Positions 49,686 to 58,452 of a stretch of DNA of 64,000 nt are shown piece by piece (the stretch's first letter is position 1; the number at the start of each line of letters is the position of its first letter). The DNA comes from Gammaproteobacteria bacterium (GTDB taxonomy: Bacteria > Pseudomonadota > Gammaproteobacteria > Pseudomonadales > Pseudomonadaceae), in assembly GCA_012728415.1 (NCBI GenBank), contig JAAYFD010000057.1, forward strand, positions 1-64,000, read 5' to 3'. The notes below the pieces were generated by a model that saw nothing but the letters and a program-made list of their open reading frames with translations, did not search any database and was not told the origin of the DNA. The translations under genes and the position numbers were made by a program.

Positions 49686-50654
49686 CTACAGGCTGCGTTC
49701 GACGGCAAAACGGGCCAAGTCGGTCATGGCGGCTTTGTAGATGGAGTCGGGCAGTGCATCCAGGCAGGCAATGGCTTCATCGGCAAACTGACGGGCTTTG
49801 TTTGCAGTGTAGTCGAGTGCACCGCTGTCGCGTACGGCCCGGCTAATAGCTTTCAGGTTTTCCAGCCCGCCTTTCTGGATGGCGGTACGCACCAGTTGTG
49901 CCTGTTCGGGAGTGCCCTGGCGCATGGCAATAATCAAGGGTAGGGTGGGTTTGCCTTCAGCCAGGTCGTCGCCAACATTCTTGCCCAGGGTTTCTGCATC
50001 ACCCTGGTAATCGAGCAGGTCGTCCATGAGCTGGAAGGCAATGCCCAGCTTGTCGCCGTACTGCCGCAGGGCTTCGGTTTGCTCTGCGGAAGCACCTACC
50101 AACAGCGCGGCGCACTGGGTCGAGGCTTCAAACAGCATGGCAGTCTTGGCACGAATCACTTCCATGTAGGTTTCTTCGGTGGTGCTGGCATCACGCACCT
50201 TGGTCAGCTGCAAAACCTCGCCTTCGGCAATGACGCGGGTAGCGTTGGACAACACCTGTAACACGGGAATTGACTCCAGCTGCACCATCAGTTCGAAGGA
50301 TCGGGCGTAGAGGAAATCGCCGACCAGTACACTGGCCGAGTTGCCCCATTTGGCGTTGGCAGTGGCGCGGCCACGGCGCAGGTCGGATTTGTCGACCACG
50401 TCGTCATGCAACAGGGTGGACGTGTGCAGGAACTCAATGGATGCCGCCAGCTTGCAGGTGCGTTCGTCGCATTGCCCCAGCGCATTGCCGGCCAGCAGGG
50501 TGAGCAGCGGACGCAGGCGCTTGCCCCCGGCAGAAATAATGTAGTCGCCGATCTTTTCCACCAGCGGTATGCGTGAGCTCAGCTGCTCACGGATCAGCCG
50601 GTCAACGATGGCAAAGTCGTCGCTAACGACCTGGTAGAAACTCTGTGGTTGCAT
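49686..50654 (-). CDS. ispB: Octaprenyl/polyprenyl diphosphate synthase
   Basis: Trans-prenyltransferase that makes the ubiquinone side chain, 322 aa. First aspartate-rich motif in LLHDDVVDKSDLRRG, second in LMDDLLDYQGD; GGKRLRPLL near residue 45 binds substrate. The start MQPQSFYQVV matches the pseudomonad N-terminus; upstream in-frame starts lie in the rplU promoter region. Chain length (C40 or C45) cannot be read from the sequence. Divergent from rplU-rpmA, the common arrangement. The 241 bp between it and rhlB hold no gene. Confidence 0.94.
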   Translation of the reverse strand: MQPQSFYQVVSDDFAIVDRLIREQLSSRIPLVEKIGDYIISAGGKRLRPLLTLLAGNALGQCDERTCKLAASIEFLHTSTLLHDDVVDKSDLRRGRATANAKWGNSASVLVGDFLYARSFELMVQLESIPVLQVLSNATRVIAEGEVLQLTKVRDASTTEETYMEVIRAKTAMLFEASTQCAALLVGASAEQTEALRQYGDKLGIAFQLMDDLLDYQGDAETLGKNVGDDLAEGKPTLPLIIAMRQGTPEQAQLVRTAIQKGGLENLKAISRAVRDSGALDYTANKARQFADEAIACLDALPDSIYKAAMTDLARFAVERSL

Positions 50655-50735
50655 GGCAGGCAAGGCTCCAAATAGTCTGTGCTGCATGCTAGGTTCAGCG
50701 CTCGATGATGTCAAGAAAACAGCAGCACCCGGGAC

Positions 50736-50764
50736 TTGAAACCTGTGCGCGGCTTGCGTACAAT
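50736..50764 (+). promoter_or_regulatory. Promoter of rplU-rpmA
   Basis: TTGAAA - 17 nt - TACAAT, facing rplU. The implied start near 50771 leaves a leader of about 150 nt, which may host autoregulation, but no known L21 leader motif was recognised. Confidence 0.8.
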
Positions 50765-50923
50765 TCGCGCTCCAAAGTAATGGATGTGCGGATTTGACGC
50801 CCGTCCGATTTCAGGCAACCTGCCTTACGCAATTGTCAGCAGCCCATCCAGCCACTGACAGCCATGCCGGACACTACCTATTCTTAAAAAGGTTCGGGTG
50901 AGCAGGAATTACGGAGATATATG

Positions 50924-51235
50924 ATGTACGCAGTTATTGTAACTGGTGGCAAGCAGTACAAGGTCGCCGAAGGCGAGTACTTGAAAATTGAAAAGCTGGA
51001 AGAAGCAACCGGCAACAGCATCACTTTTGACCGCGTGTTGCTGGTTGGTAACGGTGAAGATGTAAAAATCGGTGCGCCGGTTGTTGAAGGTGCCAAAGTT
51101 ACCGCCGAGGTGGTTGCCCAGGGTCGTCACGACAAGATCCGCATCATCAAGTTCCGCCGCCGCAAGCACAGCATGAAGCGTCAGGGCCACCGTCAGTGGT
51201 TTACTGAAGTCAAAATCACTGGTATTCAAGCCTAA
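50924..51235 (+). CDS. rplU: 50S ribosomal protein L21
   Basis: 103 aa, standard length. It begins [26 protein letters not shown] and contains the C-terminal signature [21 protein letters not shown]. Two ATGs stand side by side; the second, 7 nt after GGAG, gives the normal N-terminus. rpmA follows after 32 bp. Confidence 0.98.
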   Translation: MYAVIVTGGKQYKVAEGEYLKIEKLEEATGNSITFDRVLLVGNGEDVKIGAPVVEGAKVTAEVVAQGRHDKIRIIKFRRRKHSMKRQGHRQWFTEVKITGIQA

Positions 51236-51267
51236 GCGCTTGGGTTTTTAACAGGAGAACTGAACTC

Positions 51268-51525
51268 ATGGCAACGAAAAAAGCTGGCGGTAGTACCCGC
51301 AACGGTCGCGACTCGGAAGCGAAACGCCTTGGCGTCAAGATTTACGGCGGCCAGTCTGTCCAGGCAGGCAACATTATCGTGCGTCAGCGCGGTACCCAGT
51401 TCCACGCAGGTTACGGCGTAGGCATGGGCAAGGATCACACCCTGTTTGCAAAGCAGGAAGGCGTGGTCAAGTTTGAAGTCAAGGGCGAGTCCGGCCGTCG
51501 CTACGTGAGCGTAGTCAACGCCTGA
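51268..51525 (+). CDS. rpmA: 50S ribosomal protein L27
   Basis: 85 aa. It starts [22 protein letters not shown], the normal processed-free proteobacterial form with no Firmicute-type N-terminal extension, and contains the signature [25 protein letters not shown] lies 8 nt before the ATG. Ends at a strong terminator. Confidence 0.98.
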   Translation: MATKKAGGSTRNGRDSEAKRLGVKIYGGQSVQAGNIIVRQRGTQFHAGYGVGMGKDHTLFAKQEGVVKFEVKGESGRRYVSVVNA

Positions 51526-51539
51526 GCACCCTGATTTGC

Positions 51540-51575
51540 AAAAAGCCCTGTCAGTTCAATTGACGGGGCTTTTTT
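51540..51575 (+). terminator. Intrinsic terminator of rplU-rpmA
   Basis: Thirteen-base-pair stem (one G·T) from AAAAGCCCTGTCA and its complement, 7-nt loop, and six T's. Confidence 0.92.
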
Positions 51576-51602
51576 GTTTATATGGATGCTACATCATCAT
51601 GT

Positions 51603-51680
51603 GCTGATGCTGATGCTGATGCTGATGCTGATGCTGATGCTGATGCTGATGCTGATGCTGATGCTGATGCTGATGCTGAT
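51603..51680 (+). repeat. Perfect tandem array of 13 GCTGAT hexamers
   Basis: Seventy-eight bases of uninterrupted GCTGAT units, 28 bp after the rpmA terminator and 283 bp before obg. Slippage would alter spacing in 6-bp steps. Two frames through it stay open (Leu-Met on plus, His-Gln on minus), but neither looks like a gene. The remainder of 51681-51962 contains no recognised gene; AGGA before the obg ATG is the only clear signal. Confidence 0.97.
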
Positions 51681-51959
51681 ACGGGAAGCTGTGCGGATGA
51701 GAAAGCGCTTGTATATGCTTTATCCAGATAAGTCTGGACCCGCCGCAGGGCGTAGTTGTGCTAGCAGCCCCTCGCTTGTAGATGTGAGTTTGTTTGCGCA
51801 GGCCAGCTGGTATTTTGTATGAACAGATCCGTACGCGCATGATCCTGTTTGCATGCAGTGTCAGGTTGGGCGCAGGCATAAAATTTTTACCTGTAGCGGT
51901 GAAAGCCATGCGGCAGGGCCATACACCTATATACTACCGGCACCCAAGTGCAGGACTGA

Positions 51960-53174
<1,215 letters not shown>

Positions 53175-53219
53175 AGCCTGCCGTCCCGCCAAAGGGGGTT
53201 AGATGGCACGGATGTGCAG

Positions 53220-53301
53220 ATACGAATTTATCGGTACAAAAGATGTTGGTTTGGCTGTGCGAATAAATTCACACCTACAGGATGAATTCGTGCCTACAGG
53301 G
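53220..53301. repeat. Palindromic elements, copies C and D plus a half copy (obg-proB interval)
   Basis: Copy C at 53220-53237 is ATACGAATTTATCGGTAC. Copy D at 53257-53274 is GTGCGAATAAATTCACAC, followed by CTACAGGA (53275-53282). A half copy at 53284-53301 reads GAATTCGTGC plus CTACAGGG. All fit the pattern GTNCGAA-N4-TTCNNAC with a CTACAGG tail. Confidence 0.6.
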
Positions 53302-53326
53302 TGGGTTGGGTGGCGCAGGTTTGTCG

Positions 53327-53344
53327 GTACGAATTGATTCGTAC
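53327..53344. repeat. Palindromic element, copy E
   Basis: GTACGAATTGATTCGTAC: 8-bp arms (GTACGAAT/ATTCGTAC) around TG. No CTACAGG tail follows. Between obg and proB. Confidence 0.6.
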
Positions 53345-53409
53345 AATAACGAATGCTTATTGGGCCTGTACGGCTTTGTTCGGGAAGGTTTGGGCCCGTT
53401 ACACATCAT

Positions 53410-53434
53410 GTTCGAATGAACTCGGACTACAGGA
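53410..53434 (+). repeat. Palindromic element, copy F, whose tail supplies the proB ribosome site
   Basis: GTTCGAATGAACTCGGAC followed by TACAGGA. AGGA at 53431-53434 lies 8 nt before the proB ATG and is its only Shine-Dalgarno candidate. Confidence 0.6.
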
Positions 53435-53442
53435 TGCTTTAA

Positions 53443-54561
53443 ATGCGTGAACAGGTAACACAGGCCCGTCGCTGGGTCATCAAGATAGGCAGTGCCCTGC
53501 TGACTGCCGATGGCCGCGGGCTGGACCGGAATGCCATGGCGATCTGGGTGCGCCAGATGGTGGCCCTGCGTGAGGCCGGGATCGACCTGGTGCTGGTATC
53601 ATCCGGTGCTGTCGCAGCGGGGATGAGCCGGCTGGGCTGGCAGCAGCGTCCGGAAACCATCAATGGGCTGCAGGCGGCCGCAGCCATTGGCCAGATGAGT
53701 CTGGTCAAGGCTTGGGAAAGTACCTTTGCCGAGCACAATGAGCGTACCGCACAGGTCCTGCTGACCCACGATGATCTGTCTGACCGCAAGCGCTATCTGA
53801 ATGCCCGCGGCACCCTGACCACCTTGCTGGAACTGGGTGTAATTCCAGTAATCAATGAAAACGACACAGTCGCTACTGACGAGATCCGCTTTGGCGACAA
53901 CGATACCCTGGCGGCACTGGTGGCCAATCTGGTCGAGGCCGACCTGCTGGTGATCCTGACTGACCAGGACGCCATGTACGATTCTGACCCGCGCAATAAT
54001 CCGCAGGCACAAGTGATTACCCAGGCACGGGCCGATGATCCGGCGCTGGATGCTGCTGCAGGCGGCAGTGCCGGTGCACTGGGCCGTGGCGGCATGCAGA
54101 CCAAACTGCGTGCCGCACGGCTGGCGGCACGTTCTGGTGCCCACACGATGATCGTTGGCGGCAGTATCGAGCGGGTCATCGACCGCCTGAAGGCCGGCGA
54201 GTCGCTAGGTACATTGCTGACTTCGGACCAGTGTCGCGAGGCCGCACGCAAGCAGTGGCTGGCCGGCCACCTGCAGACCCGCGGCACCCTGACCCTGGAC
54301 GCCGGTGCGGTGAGCGCACTGCGGGACGGTCACAAGAGCTTGCTGCCAGTTGGAGTGATTGCAGTCAGCGGTCAGTTTCGGCGCGGCGAAATGCTGGTCT
54401 GTCAGGATGAGCAGGGCCTTGAAGTGGCCCGCGGCCTGACCAACTACAACTCTGACGAGGTTGTAAAAATCATGCGTCGCTCATCGGACGAAATCACCGC
54501 CATTCTCGGCTACATTGGTGATGCCGAGCTGATCCACCGGGATAATCTGGTGATGAGCTGA
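53443..54561 (+). CDS. proB: Glutamate 5-kinase
   Basis: First step of proline synthesis, 372 aa. Amino acid kinase domain with [11 protein letters not shown] at residue 11, [34 protein letters not shown] and [16 protein letters not shown]-terminal PUA domain from about residue 275. Its ribosome site is contributed by a palindromic repeat. proA is not adjacent, as in pseudomonads. The stop directly abuts a ROK-family remnant. Confidence 0.96.
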   Translation: MREQVTQARRWVIKIGSALLTADGRGLDRNAMAIWVRQMVALREAGIDLVLVSSGAVAAGMSRLGWQQRPETINGLQAAAAIGQMSLVKAWESTFAEHNERTAQVLLTHDDLSDRKRYLNARGTLTTLLELGVIPVINENDTVATDEIRFGDNDTLAALVANLVEADLLVILTDQDAMYDSDPRNNPQAQVITQARADDPALDAAAGGSAGALGRGGMQTKLRAARLAARSGAHTMIVGGSIERVIDRLKAGESLGTLLTSDQCREAARKQWLAGHLQTRGTLTLDAGAVSALRDGHKSLLPVGVIAVSGQFRRGEMLVCQDEQGLEVARGLTNYNSDEVVKIMRRSSDEITAILGYIGDAELIHRDNLVMS

Positions 54562-54998
54562 CTCACGGCCAGCCTTTGCGTGGTGCGAGCGGCTGGGCCG
54601 GCGAGCTGGGTTATTTACCGGTTCAGCATGGTATGCAAGTGCGGCGGCTTGACGAGCTGGCCGGAGGCGCAGCCATTGCCAAACTCTGTGGTGTTGAGCC
54701 TGATGCTCTCGCGTTGCAAGCCGCCGCAGGCGATCGGGCCATCCTGCGGATCATCGAACAGGCAGGGGTATCCTTTGGCCTTGGGCTGGCTGCTGTTATC
54801 AATTTGTTTAATCCTTCGGTACTGGCTGTTGGAGGTGGTACCAGTGAATTGCCGGGCTATTGGCAGGCGGCCCTGGCCGGGGCCCGACAGCATTCACTGC
54901 CCGCTTTATGGCAGCCCTGCACCCTGTCCAGAGTCAAGGCCGGCAGCAGGACAGTAGCACAGGGCGCAATACGGGCAGCCAGCGGCCCGTGGGGCTAG
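54562..54998 (+). pseudogene. C-terminal remnant of a ROK-family protein
   Basis: An open frame of about 145 codons begins right at the proB stop codon. It reads [21 protein letters not shown], then RRLDELAGGAAIAKLCG, GLGLAAVINLFNPSVLAVGGG and VAQGAIRAASG, the second half of a ROK-family sugar kinase or repressor. The N-terminal ATP-binding half, including the DxGxT motif, is absent, and the upstream frame meets a stop inside proB. The usual zinc motif CxCGxxGCxE is missing. A TTG or later start could yield a truncated protein, but no ribosome site is evident, so a deletion remnant is likeliest. Confidence 0.7.
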
Positions 54999-55154
54999 TG
55001 TGTCAACCTGGGTTTGGTGTGTGACAGGATGTTGAGGCATAGCACAGCCATTGTGTGGCATGGCAATAAAATGTCGGGTAAAAACGGGTTGATTGGGCTA
55101 ATCAGGCAGGCCTGTCAGTATATCGGATCTGTTCGTGCAGCAGTCCGCCTGGTT

Positions 55155-56753
55155 TTACAGGCGCCCGGACATCGGCATCCGTCGTTCCAGCCCGAATCCG
55201 CGCTTGCTCATGCGTGGACCTGGGGCTGCCTGGCGGCGCTTGAATTCGTTGCGGTCAATCATGCGGGTAACGCGCCGAACCCAGTCTGCGTCCAGCCCGG
55301 CATCAAGCAGTTGTTGCACGCTGTGGTTTTCTTCTACATACAGGCGCACAATTTCGTCCAGCAATGGATAGGGCGGCAGGCTGTCGCTGTCTTCCTGGCC
55401 CGGGGCCAGCTCGGCAGTGGGTGGACGGGTAATGACCCGCCGGGGAATCGCCGGTCCCAGTGTGTTGCGATACTCGGCCAGCCGGTAGGCCAGGGTTTTC
55501 GGGATATCCTTGAGCAGGGCATAGCCGCCGCACATGTCGCCATACAGGGTGCAGTAGCCGACCGCCATTTCACTTTTGTTGCTGGTGGTCAGCAGCAAGG
55601 CGCCGGACCGGTTCGACAGCGCCATCAGCAGCATGCCGCGACTGCGGGCCTGCAGGTTTTGCTCGGTGGTGTCCTGGGCGGGTGCGGGCCAGTGCTGCAG
55701 CAGTGGTTTCAGTTGTTCGGTAAAAGGCTCAACCAGGGGGGCCACTGGGGTTACGTGGTAGCTCACACCCAGCTGCCGGGCCTGTTCGGCAGCGTCGTCC
55801 AGGCTGATCTGGGCTGTATAGTGATATGGCATCATCACTGCGGTTACCTGTTCCGCACCCAATGCATCTACGGCCAGTGCCAGCACCAGGGCCGAGTCGA
55901 TACCACCCGACAAACCAAGTAGCGCACCATTAAAGCCGCAGCCAGCAACATAGTCACGTAGCGCCAGCACCAGCGCTTGCCAGGTCAGTGCCTCGCTGCA
56001 GGGCAGGGTGGCCGGAGCATTATCAGCTGCTGCATCCAGCATTAGCAGCTGGCGGGTGAAACCTTTGGCCAGTTGTCGCAGCTGGCCCGTGCGGTCAAAC
56101 AGGCAGCTATGGCCATCGAAAACCAGCTCGTCCTGGCCGCCTACCGGGTTGACCCTTGCCAGTGGGCAGCCAAGATTGCGGGCGCTAATTGCCAGTTGCT
56201 CAAGCCGGTGCGGCAGGCCGTCATGCAGGAACTGGTCATCACCCAGGTTCAACACCCAGTCGGGCTCAAGCTCGCGCAGGCTGTTTTGCAGACCCGCATC
56301 ATGCACTTCGTCGCCGATACAGACAGCCAGGCGTGCACCAAGAAACTCCAATAATGGAGAGGTGTTGCCGGTGAAAAAATGCTGCCGCTCGTTAAGAGCC
56401 GGGTCGTCCGACAGCAGCTGCCGGCTATAACTCCAGTGCAGCTGGCCCTGGTGAAACAGGCAGGCGCTGCTGTGGAGCTTGTCGTCAACAACGCTTGGCA
56501 TCCCCAGCAAAAAAGACTGCTGTTGGCTCAATTCGCATAATTGCGGCAGTAGGGCCTCGACTTCGCGGATCACATGCGGATAGGCCCAGCGGTCCTGCAA
56601 CACGTGCCCGGTCAGCGCCAGCGCGGGAAAGACCAGCAAACCGGCTGTGCTGGCAGATGTTTCAATGCTGTGACGAATGCTGTCGAGATTGGCTTGCAGG
56701 TCGCCAAGACGCACCGGAATTTGGGCCAGTACGATGCGGGGCTGGGTAGACAT
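55155..56753 (-). CDS. nadE: NAD synthetase with degenerate N-terminal glutaminase (nitrilase-fold) domain
   Basis: Last step of NAD synthesis, adenylation and amidation of deamido-NAD; 532 aa with the two-domain layout of glutamine-dependent NadE. The C-terminal synthetase is intact: P-loop LSGGIDSALVLALAVDALG (282-287 core), TTSNKSEMAVGYCTLYGDMCGG, and the C-terminal KRRQAAPGPRMSKRGFG. In the N-terminal nitrilase fold the catalytic Glu, Lys and Cys are replaced: FPALALTG (Ala44), SYSRQLL (Arg111) and VCIGDEV (Gly147). VNPVGGQDELVFDG after it is normal. It should therefore use free ammonia or a partner glutaminase. The start was chosen at MSTQPRIVLAQ; an ATG three codons upstream is possible. 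Confidence 0.93.
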   Translation of the reverse strand: MSTQPRIVLAQIPVRLGDLQANLDSIRHSIETSASTAGLLVFPALALTGHVLQDRWAYPHVIREVEALLPQLCELSQQQSFLLGMPSVVDDKLHSSACLFHQGQLHWSYSRQLLSDDPALNERQHFFTGNTSPLLEFLGARLAVCIGDEVHDAGLQNSLRELEPDWVLNLGDDQFLHDGLPHRLEQLAISARNLGCPLARVNPVGGQDELVFDGHSCLFDRTGQLRQLAKGFTRQLLMLDAAADNAPATLPCSEALTWQALVLALRDYVAGCGFNGALLGLSGGIDSALVLALAVDALGAEQVTAVMMPYHYTAQISLDDAAEQARQLGVSYHVTPVAPLVEPFTEQLKPLLQHWPAPAQDTTEQNLQARSRGMLLMALSNRSGALLLTTSNKSEMAVGYCTLYGDMCGGYALLKDIPKTLAYRLAEYRNTLGPAIPRRVITRPPTAELAPGQEDSDSLPPYPLLDEIVRLYVEENHSVQQLLDAGLDADWVRRVTRMIDRNEFKRRQAAPGPRMSKRGFGLERRMPMSGRL

Positions 56754-56844
56754 GGAGAGCATTCCCGGAAAGTTGCAGGATGGGAGGCAAGTTTAGCAAA
56801 AAGCGCCCTTTGCGTCCTGATGAAAACGGGCAGCACAGCCGGCT

Positions 56845-57861
56845 TTACCAGCTGACGCCCACACCCAGCAGGTAGCGGCGGTCGTTCAGGTCGCCCTGAC
56901 GGCTCTTGATTTTTTCCCATTCGGTACGCACGCTGAATGAGGCCCAGCTGTTGATTTTGTAGCGTATGCCGACTTCGCTATCCAGCATATAGTCGATCAC
57001 CGGCGTAAACGGCAGGCCGACTTCGCCCTGGTAGTAGAGCTCGAGGGTTTTGGCCAGAAAGTAACGGCGGTAGTCCCAGTTGGTGGTCAGCGAATTGAAA
57101 TGCTCACGCTCGTCGTTGGCGAAACTATAGCGGTTATGGGTGAGTAATGTGCTGGCTGACAGCGCGCCCAGCGTGTTGTCCCAGAACTGGAAACCCGGGC
57201 CACTGCCCAGGGTCACTTGCTGGCGCACGTCTTCCAGCCGGTCATGGGTATACTTGCCTTTGCCTTTCCAGAACCAGCGCTGGGTCAGAAAGTAGTCAAG
57301 CCCGTAACCGCCATTGAAGCGGTCGGTTTTTTTGTTGTCGTCCTTGGTTTCATGTTCGTAGCGGGCGTCAAAGCCATGCCGCCAGCGACCGTGGCGCAGT
57401 TGGCTGGTCAGGCTCAGATCGTATTTGTCGGAGTCGCTTTCCTTGCGCTTATAATCTGCTGCCAGATGCAGGGAACCACTCCAGAGCAAGTCGCTGACCA
57501 GCTTTTGCTGTTGTTGCGGAGTCAGCTGGTAAATATCCTGTATGGCCACGGCCTGCGTTCGCGCACCGGGCTGGGCCAGCTGCACAGCGCCGGGCTGTCC
57601 CGGCTGCAGGCGAACCAGGCGTTTCTCATTGGAGGGTTCAAACTTGACCGTGAATTCCCGTTCGCTATCCAGGGTAACAATTTGCTTTACATCCAGGCTG
57701 AGGGTGCCGGCATAGGGGGTTTTGATTAACAGGCGGCCACCGTCCAGCAGTACAATGGTGCCGCTAATGCGATCACCGTTTTTCATTTCAACGGTATCGG
57801 CAAGAACTGAACTTGCCAGCAGCAGACAGCTCAAAGCTGCATAACGTAACAGGGTAGGCAT
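56845..57861 (-). CDS. DUF481-family (YdiY-like) outer-membrane protein
   Basis: 338 aa with a Sec signal (MPTLLRYAALSCLLLASSVLAD). A short N-terminal domain with VEMKNGDRISGTIVLLDGGRLLIKTPYAG is followed by a C-terminal beta-barrel of alternating strands (residues about 130-338, ending in VGVGVSW with the aromatic last residue needed for barrel insertion). DUF481 proteins are salt- or stress-induced in some species, but no function is established. The start is shared by a 2-bp overlap with the divergent frame at 57860 and has no clear ribosome site. Confidence 0.8.
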   Translation of the reverse strand: MPTLLRYAALSCLLLASSVLADTVEMKNGDRISGTIVLLDGGRLLIKTPYAGTLSLDVKQIVTLDSEREFTVKFEPSNEKRLVRLQPGQPGAVQLAQPGARTQAVAIQDIYQLTPQQQQKLVSDLLWSGSLHLAADYKRKESDSDKYDLSLTSQLRHGRWRHGFDARYEHETKDDNKKTDRFNGGYGLDYFLTQRWFWKGKGKYTHDRLEDVRQQVTLGSGPGFQFWDNTLGALSASTLLTHNRYSFANDEREHFNSLTTNWDYRRYFLAKTLELYYQGEVGLPFTPVIDYMLDSEVGIRYKINSWASFSVRTEWEKIKSRQGDLNDRRYLLGVGVSW

Positions 57862-57895
57862 GGAATTCAACTGTATGATGAAAGAAGCAGATGTG

Positions 57896-58261
57896 ATGGA
57901 AGAACACAGCGGTGGTTGCGCTAAGACGCCTGCTGCACTAAAAAGGTTCACCGAAGCCGCCCGTCGTCGCGAAATGCTTTACATAACCCTGTCCCAGGTG
58001 CCAGAGGGTACTGTGGTGACCTATGGTCAGCTGGCCGAGCTGGCAGGCCTGGGCCGTGCCGCCCGCTGGGTCGGCACCCAGTTGCGCAATCTGCCTGATG
58101 ACAGCCGGCTGCCGTGGCATCGCGTCATCAACCAGGCTGGCCGTCTGGGCGTGCCCGAAGGCAGTGAAGCCTGGCATGAGCAATGTCAACGCTTGCGCAC
58201 AGAGGGTGTTCAGGTCAGTAACGGACGGGTATCCTTGCAGCACTATCGCTGGCGACCCTGA
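57896..58261 (+). CDS. atl: Alkyltransferase-like protein (ATL; MGMT family without active Cys)
   Basis: DNA-binding protein of 121 aa that recognises O6-alkylguanine and hands it to nucleotide excision repair. The MGMT DNA-binding helix-turn-helix (VPEGTVVTYGQLAELAGLGRAARWVGTQL) is present, and the active-site PCHR of alkyltransferases is PWHR (LPWHRVINQ), the hallmark of ATLs. It ends SLQHYRWRP like E. coli YbaZ. Starts at 57860, 57875 and 57878 are also in frame; the chosen one gives a typical ATL length. Divergent from the DUF481 gene with little room for two promoters. Confidence 0.85.
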   Translation: MEEHSGGCAKTPAALKRFTEAARRREMLYITLSQVPEGTVVTYGQLAELAGLGRAARWVGTQLRNLPDDSRLPWHRVINQAGRLGVPEGSEAWHEQCQRLRTEGVQVSNGRVSLQHYRWRP

Positions 58262-58452
58262 CGGTGTGTTTGCCTGGTATATGCATTGGGTGCGGTGCTC
58301 GGGAACCGGATGCTGTATGGCGGGTGCTTGCCATGGCGGATTCTGGGACTTTGCATCTGTGTTTTGAATGTTTTAACTCATGTTAACCAGGCGGTTGTAC
58401 AGGTTACCAGCAGCATGAAATTTATCGGACTTTATTTTGAAGCAATCTGACC

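Noticed and set aside
51603-51680. CRISPR-like array
   Set aside because: The units are 6 bp and contiguous with no spacers; a simple sequence repeat.
51574-51909. Frames encoding (Leu-Met)n on plus or (His-Gln)n on minus across the GCTGAT array
   Set aside because: The repeats keep any non-stop frame open; flanking codons show no coding character and no ribosome site is present.
55014-55922. A 302-codon plus-strand frame opposite nadE
   Set aside because: Overlaps the nadE synthetase domain in antisense and has no domain or start signal.
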